Positions 20,844 to 32,245 are shown, counted from the first letter of the stretch. The stretch is 64,000 bases of DNA from Homalodisca vitripennis (GCF_021130785.1 NC_060214.1:3809001-3873000), one strand, 5' to 3'. Made by a program: numbers and translations. The notes: generated by a model not told the origin, from the sequence alone.

Positions 20844-22526
20844 TCAATTTCTCAGCATTGCATTTAACATTCCATGTATTTCATTGAATAGTTCCAACTG
20901 TTTCAGTAACCTTGAAACTATTTTAGACGAATGTGAAGAAACCTCAAAGTCGAAGTTCTTAGCTTTCTTAATTAATGAAGCAATTAATGACAAAACAATG
21001 GATCGAAAAATGTACACAAAGTCCTTCAAACGATTTTATGACATAAAAAATTGAAATTAGTGTCTGGTGTATTGCTTTGCTCCATTCCACTTGCAGTTAA
21101 ACTGCGAATTCGAACGCAATGGTGAAGTAAATAAAATAGGAAGGTTTTAATTTATAGTAAAGTAGTAAAAGGTTAGATAATAACTTTGTTTTTTTATATC
21201 TGGATTACAGTACTGCCCATGCACTAAATTTTATGTATTTATTAACAAACCATGATACAAACACATGCTAACGATCGGTAAATAACTATCGTAACAGCGA
21301 ACGTACGTGGATATAAATCGGCGAAAAACAAATCTACTTTGTTTTTCGAGATTTAAATGTTATTCTACTAGTCATAACAAAGACTCTAATGCTATATTAG
21401 ACGAATTCTTGGTACGAGTTAAAATGATTTATTTTGCTACAGTTTCAGAGATACTATTACAGGCATCAACTTAAGATCTGACGGAGGAGTTTTTCACAAA
21501 ACAAACTTACATCAGACTTTCCAATCTTGCTTGTGTGACCAAGAATTCAAGAATTTTGAACCTAATAAATTTAAACTGAAATTTTTAGTACGCAAGCTAA
21601 ACCCAAATAAAATTCGGAAAAATTCACAACAAAAAATTTGAATAGTGTTTTCAGTGAAACGATGTACTAACAAAACTGTTCATTAATTTTTATACAAAAT
21701 TTATAGATACCACCTCCTTAAATTCACAAAACAATATCAGTCTATATAGTAAGCAAAATTGCTTAATCATAAAAATTAGAAATAACATATAAGACCTTCA
21801 AAATGCTTATATTTTACACATGAATAGGTCTTCTAGAAATGAATAGCTGTTACAAATGAAAAAAGTTCAACATAAGTACTTATTGCTGGATTATCTTTGG
21901 TGGCACAGAACTAACTTGGCTAACCAATACATGAGGCTGGAGAATTCTAAAAATAGTCCATAGTATAGAGGGAATCAAAGTGTTGAGATTGGTTAACATT
22001 TTTTAAACTATCTCAAAAACTGTATAAGTAAGAAAATTGGCCGACGTGGACGTTGATATTCTAAAATTAATTACACCTTTACAACTACGATATGTATTAC
22101 ACGTCGAAAGTGTATTGTCACAGTCGTATAAAGCGACATTAATCGAATACAAGTTCAATCACGAACCTTATAACTTGATTATAACTCGAAACCAAGTTTG
22201 TTCTAACTTAGTTTGAATTGAAAACAGACAAACTTGCTCGCAGTTGTTCCATAACCAACCATTGTGTAACTTACTTGCCGTATGTAATTCGAATGTAAGA
22301 TGTATGAATTACAATATTATTTTTACATTGAAATGTGACGTGTCATATTTGTTCCATATTTGTAGGAGAACTGTTAAGAGTAATTAAAATAGCAACTTTG
22401 TTTATTATACTAATCTAAAGCTGCGTATAATGTTACAAATAACTAAACGTTTAATTACGAGCGTTTGATCACAAATGTATATAAAAATAAGAGACAATTT
22501 ACATAACGTTTACAACACCACGTGAC
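20844..22526. other. No gene seen
   Basis: An 88-codon ORF (20788-21054) overlaps the motif above and continues with an acidic/basic helix-like C-terminus (NLETILDECEETSKSKFLAF). I cannot assign it and treat it as chance or decayed TE. The rest is AT-rich. Confidence 0.45.
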
Positions 22527-23625
22527 ATGTCTCTTACCAATATGTCGTGGAAGCAAGCTTGAGGGATAATCCGTCTGATCCTTACTTTACAACAGCTTAT
22601 ATCAGAATTCTTGTTTCCTTTCTGCTACCGATGTCTCACACCAATATGTCGTATAAGCAGGCTTGAGAGATAATCCGTCTGATCCTTACTTGACAACAGC
22701 TTATATCAGAATTCTTGTTTCCTTTCTGCTTCCGATATCTCACACCAATATGTCGTGTAAGCAGGCTTGAGGGATAATCCGTCTGATCCTTTATTGACAA
22801 CAGCTTATATCAGAATTCTTGTTTCCTTTCTGCTTCCGATGTCTCTTACCAATATGTCGCGTAAGCGAGCTTGAGGGATACTATATCCGGCTGATCCTTT
22901 ATTGACAACAGCTTATATCAGAATTCTTGTTTCCATTTTGCTTCCGATGTCTCACTTACCAATATGTCGTATAAGCGAGCTTGAGGGATAATCCGTCTGA
23001 TCCTTTATTGACAACAGCTTATATAAGAATTCTTGTTTCCATTCTGCTTCCGATGTCTCTTACCAATATGTCGTGTAAGCGAGCTTGAGAGATAATCCGT
23101 CTGATCCTTTATTGACAACATCTTATATAAGAGTTCTTGTTTCCTTTCAGCTTCCGATGTCTCTCACCAATATGTCGTGTAAGCGAGCTTGAGGGATAAT
23201 CCGTCTGATCCTTTATTGACAACAGCTTATATCAGAATTCTTGTTTCCTTTCTGCTTCCGGTGTCTCACACCAATATGTCGTGTAAGCGAGCTTGAGGGA
23301 TAATCCGTCTGATGCTTTATTGACAACAGCTCATATAAGAGTTCTTGTTTCCATTCTGCTTCCGATGTCTCTCACCAATATGTCGCGTAAGCGAGCTTGA
23401 GGGATAATCCGTCTGATACTTTATTGACAACAGCTTATATCAGAATTGTTGTTTCCTTTCTGCTTCCGATGTCTCACACCAATATGTCGTGGAAGCAAGC
23501 TTGAGAGATAATCCGTCTGATCCTTTATTGATAACAGCTTATATCAGAATTCTTGTTTCCTTTCTGCTTCCGATATCTCACACCAATATGTCGTGTAAGC
23601 AAGCTTGGGGGATAATCTGTTGATG
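22527..23625. repeat. 104-bp tandem repeat (satellite-like), about 10.5 copies
   Basis: The landmark ATGTCTC or ATATCTC recurs at 22527, 22631, 22735, 22839, 22947, 23053, 23157, 23261, 23365, 23469 and 23573. Spacing is 104 bp except 108 and 106 where short insertions occur (TATC in GATACTATATCCGG near 22877). Each unit carries ACCAATATGTCG, GCTTGAGGGATAATCCGTCT, TTGACAACAGCTTATAT and AGAATTCTTGTTTCC. The array is flanked by non-repeated AT-rich DNA and contains no ORF running through the units. Confidence 0.95.
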
Positions 23626-24477
23626 TTTCTAACCGTTTAAGTAGTTTGCTATTTCTTTTGTTCTTTAAAGTTTAAAAGTATGCTAAATTAGAGAACTAAT
23701 TAGATAGGTTGCAGTTACACTTATACCTCCACTTTTAATTTTTTCGAAAACTTCTAAAAAGATCCAATATGTAAACAATAATACATTATTGATGGCATTA
23801 AACAAATTTGCCAAAAAATTGTCGATTGTCGACAGCTTAAACAAGTGTGTTGCAATAAGAGAAACACGACATCACTCTAAATGGTCTCTTCATTTCATGA
23901 AATGTTATTCCTTCAAGTCATCGATTGTAATTAAATGAACTTTAAAAAATAGTAATAATATATTTATTTTTTATTCTAGCAGCAATCATCAGTCATGTAC
24001 TGAGTTTGGGAGAGCTGGAGAAGTAGTAGGTTGCATCAAACCCAGTCGGTGTGTTACCGAAGTTATCGTACTATGCAACATTGCACATTTGGACCAAAAC
24101 CTGCTGTAGAAAGCAGCAGTAATTCAAGTAAAAAATACATACAAGTGATGTAATATCAATAGTGGTCGTATGTTAAAATGTCAAATATAATGAAATATAA
24201 TAATAACAGTTTACGAATGACAATTTAATTTCTTAGTACCAATAATAATATAGTCATAAAAAGAATAAAACTATAACACATATTAGGGAAATAATTGCAA
24301 TATGAAAAATAGTATTTATCTGAAAACGTTAACGACGCGACGTAGAGAACCTCAAAACAGTAAAAACTTTAAATAGTTCCAACAGCAAAATTTAGAGAAA
24401 CCTCGAAGAAGATCAGCGTTTCATACGCCCCATGACCCCTCACACGAAGAAAGTAGCGGGGTCACTAAAGAAGTTGG
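23626..24477. other. No gene seen
   Basis: AT-rich sequence. A small palindromic patch (GTCGATTGTCGAC near 23821) is the only notable feature. Confidence 0.5.
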
Positions 24478-24582
24478 CCCCCCACCCCCCCCCCCCCCCA
24501 CCCCCCCCCCCCCCCACCCCCCCCCCCCCCCACCCCCCCCCCCCCCCACCCCCCCCCCCCCCCACCCCCCCCCCCCCACCCC
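24478..24582. repeat. C15A tandem tract with exact 16-bp period
   Basis: Single A residues interrupt a pure C tract at 24484, 24500, 24516, 24532, 24548, 24564 and 24578, so the unit is A followed by 15 C, strictly 16 bp except the last step of 14. The complementary strand is a G15T repeat able in principle to form G-quadruplexes. Confidence 0.9.
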
Positions 24583-24589
24583 TTTGGAA

Positions 24590-25430
24590 ATTAAATTTTT
24601 ACGTACACCAGGAACAAAACTGGTCCGAGGATGGATCCCTGAGGGACCCCATATCTAAGACTGGTTGTACGTGAAAATGAATTTTAAACTGATACTTGTT
24701 GTTTTCCATCAGAGAGGTATGACTGAAGCCACTTTAGCGGCAAACCTCTAATACCGTTTACTGTGCAATTTGTAGAGGAGAATGGTGTGATCCACACAAT
24801 CGAAATGCCTTAGTCAATTCAACGAAAACGCTGAAACGTTACTGTTTTCTTGTCCAAGCTATCAACAATCAGCTCAATTAAGTGCGTGATTGCATCGATT
24901 GTGGATTTACCTTGTCTAAAGCCAAACTGATTTGGAGATAATATATTATTTTTCTCAAAGAAAATTTAGCATCCTACTTAAGAAAAGTTTTTCAAAAACC
25001 CTACTTAGCACTGGTAGGATTGAGATTGACCGATAATTATTTACTTTCAAAGGATCATGTTTCTTAATAAAAATTGGAATTACTGCAGCCTCTTTTCAGT
25101 GCCGTAGGAAACATGCCTTCTTGGAAAGATGTATTGATTATCATTGTCAGTGGTTTCAGCAGAGGCATGTAAACATTGCTTGACTTCGACACCCTTAAAA
25201 GAACGCATCACGCCAGCCACTTCCTCCTCTGTTACAGGAGTTTAACGCCATTGACATGGACTTGGTGTTTGACTCGTTTCAAAAGAACACCTAAGATTTT
25301 GATTTGAAACATTAGGAAAAAAGTCATTAAAAATGTTTGCCACACCTGAATGGTCCTTAATAATTTCCCGATTGATTTCAATATCTATAGGTTTATTGGG
25401 TGCCTTAGTTTTTTTTGCTTATTAATTACA
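24590..25430 (-). pseudogene. LINE reverse transcriptase, minus strand
   Basis: Minus-strand frames with shifts give NIFNDFFPNVS near 25330 (pre-RT linker), EEEVAGVMRSFKG near 25210, and NNYRSISILPVLSKVFEKLF near 25040-24970 (RT entry). FVELTKAF near 24820 corresponds to motif A (Asp replaced in the present reading), and MGSLRDPSSDQFCSWCT near 24640 is a damaged motif B (normally PQGSxLGPxLF). The copy stops at the C15A tract, just before motif C. It is a decayed jockey-like element. Confidence 0.65.
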
Positions 25431-25444
25431 AGTATTAATGGGTA

Positions 25445-25529
25445 ATTAAATACAAGTATATATGGTTCAGTGGCGAAAACATTCTTTCTGCGGAAAGAGG
25501 ATGGGACCACTGTGATATACCTGACGTAG
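25445..25529 (+). pseudogene. Unit A left end: last codons of LINE ORF1
   Basis: Homology to the other units begins with AATACAAGTATATATGGTTC; compare GGATACAAGTATGGGGCCGT in units C and D. It covers only the end of ORF1 (…ICL/YLT then TAG at 25527-25529). The rest of ORF1 is missing here, giving the left edge of the array. Confidence 0.6.
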
Positions 25530-25539
25530 TTAAATTGTA

Positions 25540-27470
25540 ATTTACTTTTCGACAAACTTAAATAAAGGATTACATTAATTTATTTTTGCAGAAAATATCA
25601 CTGGATATCAAGTTGTGGTTTTTGTATTATTTTCTTTTGTTTTCTTGATCAGTACTAATTCAAATTTTAAGACGCATATTCATCCTTACAATATTTTAAA
25701 ATAATTGTGTTTGTATTATATTTTAATATTTATTAAATAAACTGTTTATAGTAATCCATAAAAGCATTATTATAAGTTTTGAGATAAAATCTTGATACTT
25801 TCATTGTTGATTTAAATACAAATAAAACGTTTCCTGGTTATAATTTGGTCTGAAAATATGGATAACCACTAATGAAAAAGATGTTTAAAAATACCAAACT
25901 ACAAAAAATAACTAAATGTAATGATGACTGAAGAAGAACTGGGGGTATACCAATTTATATAAATAATAATTTGAAAAAATGTTAACTATGCGTTATTTTA
26001 ATTACAATCAGTGGATGTTTTATTAATTACATTTATGTTTTGTAAAGTTTTTCATTTAATTTACAGCTACTTTTCACAACAACTAACTCATTTTATTGAT
26101 TTAAACATTATTAAAAAAAATAATAATTAGAATTTGTTATTTATAGGCGATATACACATTAATATCTTACATATACATAATCCTTCTGTACTAGTTCTTC
26201 TGCACTATACAAACTCTGATGGCTTTAAACGGACTTGAATGTTTAGTACAAGAACTAACACGAGTTACGGAACAGTCTGAAACTGTTGAAAGGTCAGTGA
26301 TACACGCGGGCATAACTTACTATTCGATGTCGAATGTGAGCTGTGGAGGGGAAGTCTGAGATTGCCTCTCCTGATTTCCTCACTGCTATCGTACTGATTA
26401 TTCTAGGCTAGATAAGCTGCTAAATGACGCTGATTGGACTGATTCCTACAATCAGATGAATACGTCTAATGTGTTTGATGAATTCTTAAATGTGTTATGT
26501 ACATTTTTGTTGCAATGTAAAGTAGACCTAACAGACGATAATATGGGGCGGGGGGTCCTAAAACCATGTATTAATGATTTGATGTGCTCAAAAATTAAGA
26601 GGTGAAATCACAATTTTGAACTCGTTAAGAAACACTCACAGGTTTCAATCAGTATTACTTAAAATGGATTAAAAAAACTGCAAAAAAAATAAAGGAACAT
26701 AATAATGTTTAGAAGAAAATAATTGATAGTTGTAACGGTAATTTTAAAGCCAAATGGAAAGTGTTTAATAAAATAATTGGTCAAACTAGGCATTTTAATC
26801 AAGCAGTAACCCTGGAAATTAATGCCATACATGTTGTTGATTTATTATCTCTAGCAAACTGTTTTAATGACTATTTTTTAAATATAGTCGGTAATCTAAA
26901 TTCGCATAACATTCAACTTCAACACTTTTCTTTAATGCACTACAAGTATCAGTTTCCGAAAGAATATGTGGTTAATTCAGTTTTTATTAATCCTGATCTA
27001 CCTGAGGAACTGGCAAGTGTAATTAAATCTTTAAAAAATAACACACCATCTGGTATGGATGGTAGCAGTTCATTCTTGCTAAAAAGATCTCTCCTAAAAT
27101 TATAGATGTCCTGTTGTACATAATAAACTTAAGTTTCAGTAGTGGAGTTTTTCCAGTACAATTAAAAAAATGCAGTGTAATAACCATAATTATCTTAACC
27201 TCAGTTAGTACCTGAAGATGAAATCACAGATTTCGAAATGTACATCGTAAGAAAAATAAAAGTTTAAAAAAAGTGTTAAAAGGTTTATTCATATTGTGTT
27301 ATACATATTTATAAAACACTTATCGAGGCTACATCTGTAACGTGTAATACCAGTTTTCAAAAGTGGTTCTAGAATGAAAAGCAGTAAATATCGTCCGATT
27401 CCCTTACTTTCATGCTTCTCGAAGATTTTAAGAAACTAATGAATGAGAAAATGTTAAAATTTTTGAAAAT
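25540..27470 (+). pseudogene. Unit A LINE ORF2 remnant (endonuclease, RT start)
   Basis: The endonuclease shows as short motifs between stops: PGYNLV near 25835, GIPIYINNNL near 25945, GDIHINIL at 26146-26169 (Asp/Asn motif, GDxNI), and VIHAGITYYSMSNV near 26300 (SDHxAI-like end). The linker/RT start is open at 26761-27105 (IIGQTRHFNQAVTLE, DLLSLANCFNDYFLNI, PEELASVIKSLKNNTPSG, SSFLLKRSLLK). RT entry resumes after a 155-bp insertion with MKSSKYRPIPLLSCFSKI near 27375-27430, then stops. No RT palm motif A-E exists in any unit. Confidence 0.75.
27187..27341 (+). mobile_element. 155-bp insertion with hammerhead-like core (unit A)
   Basis: Flanked by GTGTAATAACCA (27175-27186, one extra A) and GTGTAATACCA (27342-27352), an about 11-bp target duplication; units B and C are empty at this site. 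It contains CTGAAGA (27212-27218), a GAAAT/ATTTC stem, then GAAA (27235-27238), with GTAC on both sides forming a possible outer 4-bp stem, and AAATAAAAG downstream. Target duplication and small size suggest retrotransposition of a short RNA. Confidence 0.6.
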
Positions 27471-27845
27471 GAGGTTAAAAATGAAGTTAAAATGAGGTTA
27501 ATAATGTATGTAAAATACAACTTATTAAATATGCCCAAAATGTGAGGTCATGTCGAGAACCACGAGGGCTGAACAAACTTTAGAAAATCACAATCAGCAA
27601 AGAACTGCAATAGAGACCAAAAAGTAACGGTTTATAGTTGGTAACCGCTTGATATCCTATTCAAGATGTCATTCAACAAAGTACAATCATACATGAAAAA
27701 TATAATTACATTTACAGGAACGTACTGATTGATTAGTACTTGAGTGACATGATGGCTAATTGCTACTACGTCAATTAGGTAATGAGGTATTGGTTGAAAA
27801 GGACCAATATGTTTGTTATAATCCTTTGAAAGGAAGCTAGTTTTG

Positions 27846-28248
27846 AAACAAATGGGTCTTTTTCGTTTAAGGGCCAGCACAAAAGACCCTATTCAAAACT
27901 CAGATCACGCGATGCTTGCCCGCTGCGCAGCGCTATGCGCTGCTTGCTCTTTTAGACAAAAAAAATTAACTCGAGCCTGCAAAGTCCAAGCCCAGATCAA
28001 CTCACCACGCTTTATTGAACAAGAAAAACTAAGTATAACTCACAGAACTAACGCAGGTTTCATTACAGGCAAAAGATAAGCGGCGCGCGTTTATCACTGA
28101 TAAGATAAGACGAGTTTTATACTAGAAGTAGTACCTGGACTACTGCCCTAAGAACTAATAACACCGAAAAAACGATTAAATGCACTGTCATTCAGGTATA
28201 GTATGTTTGTAAGGTGCTGGCCCTTATACGAAAAAGACCCAAACAAAT
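27846..28248. mobile_element. 387-bp MITE with 8-bp target duplication (hAT-like)
   Basis: Terminal inverted repeats of about 26 bp: GGGTCTTTTTCGTTTAAGGG at 27854 with CCAGCAC following, and its near-perfect complement ending CGAAAAAGACCC at 28240. Both sides carry AAACAAAT (27846-27853 and 28241-28248). No transposase is encoded. An 8-bp duplication fits hAT, P or Merlin; superfamily is therefore tentative. The interior includes a GC-rich patch (CGCTGCGCAGCGCTATGCGC near 27923). Confidence 0.8.
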
Positions 28249-28249
28249 T

Positions 28250-28680
28250 ACAAAACTATAGGATTTGTTTATTTTGCAATTACATTATATAACACTTAAT
28301 TAAGCTAGTGTTATACGATAAAATTGATGTTCCTTCTAAAATTATGTTTAAAAATTATAGAGCAAAAATATCTACTCCAGTTTTCGAACAGGAAAATCAT
28401 TTTTATAATTTCTCAAAACATTGTCTGTGGAATAGCATCTCAGTGTTTGGTCCCGATAGAATGTTCAAACAATACATACTTTAAAAATTTGTTTTTTGGA
28501 GTTGTACTAATATATTACACAGAACGTACCCCATCAGATGTATACGAATCACATCTAATTCAGATTCAAGTCACAATATGTGCGACAATGGTATTTTTTT
28601 AGGTATTTATACTTATATACAGATAGAGTTCTTTGCTAATAAGTTTTTTCACTTAGTACGTGAAGGTGAAGAAACTCCTC
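28250..28680. other. Unit A non-LINE sequence, no gene seen
   Basis: AT-rich sequence. From CCCGATAGAATGTTCAAACA near 28452 onward it matches unit C from 53288. A 92-codon ORF here (28324-28602) is not kept in unit C. Confidence 0.5.
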
Positions 28681-28852
28681 ATTGCAGTTTTGCAATCATT
28701 TCACTTTCTTCCGGAGTGATAGTACTTTAAGGATGAGAAGGACTGTGGTAGAAGCCGCCTCCTGTCATGATTCAAAGAGGAAGGTTATTGTTTCTATACC
28801 ACTTTTGTCAGCTTTTAGGAAGGAGAGGCTAACTCTGGTTCAGTCTTTTCAG

Positions 28853-29031
28853 CCAAAGGTACTCCCTCATGTTAGGCTACCAACGTCTCTTAAGACTGAG
28901 GGAATTCCATCCACTCAAGTATACTGGACCTATCGATCCAGCCTTTACCCCAATATGTCGACAGTGATGTGCTGCTCCTGGATGAGGTTGCCAAAGTCCA
29001 GGTGCTCCATCGAGTGTTTAGCTCGCCACAG
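28853..29031 (+). pseudogene. Exon-like segment, unit A copy (frameshifted)
   Basis: Preceded by a pyrimidine-rich acceptor (AGTCTTTTCAG ending at 28852) and followed by a strong donor (CACAG|GTAGGT at 29031/29032). The frame QRYSLMLGYQRLLRLREFHP matches the unit C copy, but two bases are missing (CCTTTACCCC against CCTTTTACCCCC), which breaks the frame after DPAF. Product unknown. Confidence 0.45.
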
Positions 29032-29374
29032 GTAGGTTCAACTGGAAGGCATTATGGAAGAGGTATAACTGGAAGATTATTGAGTGCTAGGAGTTAAAAG
29101 CTTTATATGATTGTACTCAAGAAATCACACATTTTGAAAATAAATTTGTGACGAAATAGAAAAATTGCAAACATTTTTAGGATATAAAGAAAATTATTCC
29201 ACGTGAAACCCCTCCACACTCTGCAATATATAATAATAAAATTATTACTGGCTGAAAGTACTTGCATTTGATTATGATTTTATGTGTAACATCTTTGTAT
29301 CAACTTTTATTTTCATTCGATCACACAATTTTTTTCTGCATAGATACTCATTTAAATAACTTTAATATTTGACA

Positions 29375-29415
29375 CTTGAAGAGGAGGACAGATACTAACT
29401 GTCGAAACGTTGTTG
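29375..29415 (+). other. Hammerhead-like core motif (unit A)
   Basis: CTTGAAGAGG, a GACAG/CTGTC stem (29387-29391 and 29399-29403), then GAAACG (29404). Resembles CUGANGA-stem II-GAAA but the first base of the core is not C-U-G. The unit C copy is at 54191-54232 (GACAG 54204, GAAA 54221). Confidence 0.35.
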
Positions 29416-29808
29416 TTTTGTCGATGTTACTAATTAGTTGTTCACTATTCTTGTTTTTCGACAGAATGACAGTGTGATTAATATTGAAACATACTCGTAT
29501 AGTCATCCTGCTGTCTTCGTTAAAACCTAGAAGGGATTATTACGTATCCTGGATCCAGATATTCAAGTTAAAGCCTTTGGGATCAAGACGTAATTTCAGT
29601 ATGTAAATGGGAGACAACACCCCCTCCCCCATCATCCTCCCCACTCCCACGCAACCTCCACTAAGCTGTTGTTCCAACCACAATTATAACTTCTCCTCCT
29701 AAGTATAAAACTTATATATTTTATACTAACTCTCTTCAACATTTTTTTATTTATAAACTTAACTAATAATGAATGTATTATTTATTTTTTATCACCTAGC
29801 AACTATTA

Positions 29809-30937
29809 TTAACCCTTTTCGGGCCAGGCGGCAATATATTGCCGCCATAGATCGTGTCAGAATAGTGCCAGGCGGCAATATATTGCCGTCGGTGACATAC
29901 GCGGACGGCAATAAATAGGTGACATAAATATATTGCCGCCTTGATATTCGTAATTTTCTTTAAAAAATACGACATCAAATGATTAAAGTTTTATGTTTTT
30001 TTTATTCCCTGGTATATTTGTAGATATTTAATATGAATATAATTTTTATTTTGGAGGTCTATGCATTTTTTATTTCGTAATTGTCACGTGACATTATCAG
30101 GTGACTCGATCTATTGTTGTTAATTCTTTATGCTTTAGTGCAATCGTACCATTGTATGCTGGATTCTTCTTCATTATTTTATTTTGTGGTTGTAAATATT
30201 AGTAGTGTTACCTGCTTAGCTATTGTGTGTAGTAGTTACAATGACTGACAATTTGCGATCTCACGGGAGTGAAATTGTAAGTAGCATATTTGTAAATAGA
30301 AAAAAGTGTAAATAAATTTCAAATAAAAATTGTGTAAATATTTCTTGGTAAATAGTGTTTTTAACTGTATTGAAACTTGCTTATGGATCCTACAATCATC
30401 TGTTTACCGGTACATCCGTAATGTGAATATGTATTTTAAGTTTCTTGCAGTTAAGAGTCAGTTGCTTTATCACTTGTTGCGAAGTACAATTATGCGTATT
30501 TATACAAAATGTGTCATAAAAAATTTATTTATGAGAGAAATAACACAAAAATTTTGTATGGTTGTTCCTTTATAAATGTACAATATAATAACATAGCTTT
30601 CTACGGTAAAATTATTTTTCCTTTTTTAGTTATTTACGAAAAAAATTAAAAAATTAAATTTTTTTTATGTAATCCATTAAAACATTATTTTTTTTAAATT
30701 TTAAATTACTTAAAACTACATTCTTTATATTTTTTTGTTGATAGTATATATCTATACGAGTAATTTGGTGCAACTTTTAGGTCATTCTCTAATGTTTATG
30801 AAAATTTATAAATTTTAATCTAAGAGACTGCAAAAATCGCCAATTTTAGCCTGGCACTTTTGACTAGTCACAAGGGGATAGATATGTGAAAAAATTTTGC
30901 AACATCTCATATTTGGTCCTGGCCCTGAAAGCGTTAA
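29809..30937. mobile_element. piggyBac-like MITE, 1121 bp, TTAA target duplication
   Basis: The element 29813-30933 lies between TTAA at 29809-29812 and 30934-30937. Ends are CCCTTTTCGGGCCAGG and CCTGGCCCTGAAAGCG, imperfect inverted repeats of about 16 bp. Unit C holds the empty site (CTATTATTAACATGCCAC near 54621), which proves the insertion. The interior has no transposase. The left end carries strong palindromes (see separate entry). TTAA plus a CCCTTT-type start point to piggyBac. Confidence 0.85.
29827..29940. repeat. Subterminal palindromes in the TTAA MITE
   Basis: GGCGGCAATATATTGCCGCC at 29827-29846 is a perfect 20-bp palindrome. It recurs at 29871-29890 with one change (final CCGTC) and, split by 12 bp of other sequence, at about 29906-29940. 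Confidence 0.85.
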
Positions 30938-31574
30938 AATGGCCACTATAGATTTTGCTTTCAAAGACATATTTATATATTCTTTAATAAAATAAGGACT
31001 TAGGTACACTGAAGCTTGATTGAATAAATAAAGATAATTTTTAAATCTGTACACAAAGTTTGAAATTTGATATCAAAGTTATTTGGTAGTTAAAGTTTAA
31101 AGATTTGGAATCCAATTTTAAGAAATACGAATACGTTTGCTATTTTATTGGGATGTAAGGAATCTTTAAAATTATTTCTTAGATCAGTACTAGAAATTGT
31201 AAGAAAAGCCACAAACAGTTCTTTTTTTTAGTATAAAATAATGTTTAAGAAAGTAAACCTTCATTGTATTGCAAAATAATACAGGGAATTTTAAAAATAT
31301 TTTTGGTATATAGGTTAAAATAAACAAACAAATTCTCTAATATTATAGTTTTTTTTTCTTTGATTAGGTACGCTTCAACTAAGTTATGTCATTATAATTT
31401 TTCATGTTTACGTCTTGTTATGGTATAAATTACTGCTGAAATAAATAAAAAATATCATTCGTATTTTCAAAATGGCAGTCTTTTAAAATTACGAAGTACA
31501 TTTCGTAAAACCAAGAAGTTAAAAAAGACAAGATACAAAAAGCATATACTTTAAATTGGCACACACGTTAATAA

Positions 31575-31763
31575 CTAATATAACGTTAATACATATAACT
31601 TAAATATGGTGGGAAGGATTATTTCAGCATGAATGTTGAGTTTAACTCCGGTTAACTTTCCTCTTGGTGCAGCGTCTGGAATCTGACTGTCACAGAGTTT
31701 ACCCCTGGAATCTAGGAAAAAGTTCAAAACTACCTCTTTACACTGTTTCGACACGAGAGACAC
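31575..31763 (-). other. Short ORF conserved between units A and C
   Basis: A minus-strand 62-codon frame (SKQCKEVVLNFFLDSRGKLC, PDAAPRGKLTGVKLNIHAEI) has a counterpart in unit C (55285-55521) with only two changes over the first 55 residues (Q to R, G to S). No family is recognised and the C-terminus differs. It may be open by chance in a young duplication, or be an exon fragment. Confidence 0.25.
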
Positions 31764-32039
31764 ATAGACTACAAAATATGTAGTAATCTGGAACTAAATT
31801 TAACGTGAATCAACCCTTCTCACCACAGCTATTTTATGCGTAGAACACTCGATTGTTCCACCACGCTTAGATATCGTGTCGGGAACATCGTAGAGCACTT
31901 GATTGTGCACCGGATGAGACGACGAGAATACTCAACATTCAGAATATCTTTTTGATAAGATCTGGTGATAATAACGAAAAACGCTTATTAACAATACTCT
32001 CTTGCAATCAAAGTTTGTCAACTACTTTTTTTAATAAAG

Positions 32040-32245
32040 GAGAAGCCGATCCACTTTGAAGCCTTACTCTGTCCGTCTCATCGGCCACTGTGAGGATCTT
32101 ATCAAACACAAAAGGGGAAGAGTCGATACAGTGCGAGGTTGACTGATAAAAAGTGCAACGGTCACAGACAAGATTTGAACCTGCGCTATCTCTAACTCAG
32201 ACTCAATGCCCAACGTCTTAGACCGCTCAGCCATCGGCACCCACT
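32040..32245 (-). mobile_element. tRNA-derived SINE (unit A)
   Basis: On the minus strand the head reads GTGCCGATGGCTGAGCGGTC with a pol III A box (TGGCTGAGCGG, plus coordinates 32223-32233) and a B box (GGTTCAAATCT, 32171-32181), spaced as in a Leu/Ser-type tRNA with a long variable arm. A tRNA-unrelated body follows (CGACTCTTCCCC, GATAAGATCCTCACA, CTTCAAAGTGGATCGGCTTC) and it ends TCCTTTATTAAAAAAAG. It is a retrotransposed tRNA-like gene, not a functional tRNA, since the acceptor stem is not followed by a closing complement. Confidence 0.75.

Noticed and set aside
22527..23625. Possible CRISPR-like array
   Set aside because: There are no unique spacers: the whole 104-bp unit is repeated, and the context is eukaryotic.
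24432..24674. Proline-rich 80-codon ORF
   Set aside because: Created by the C15A tract; the flanking parts are antisense LINE RT.
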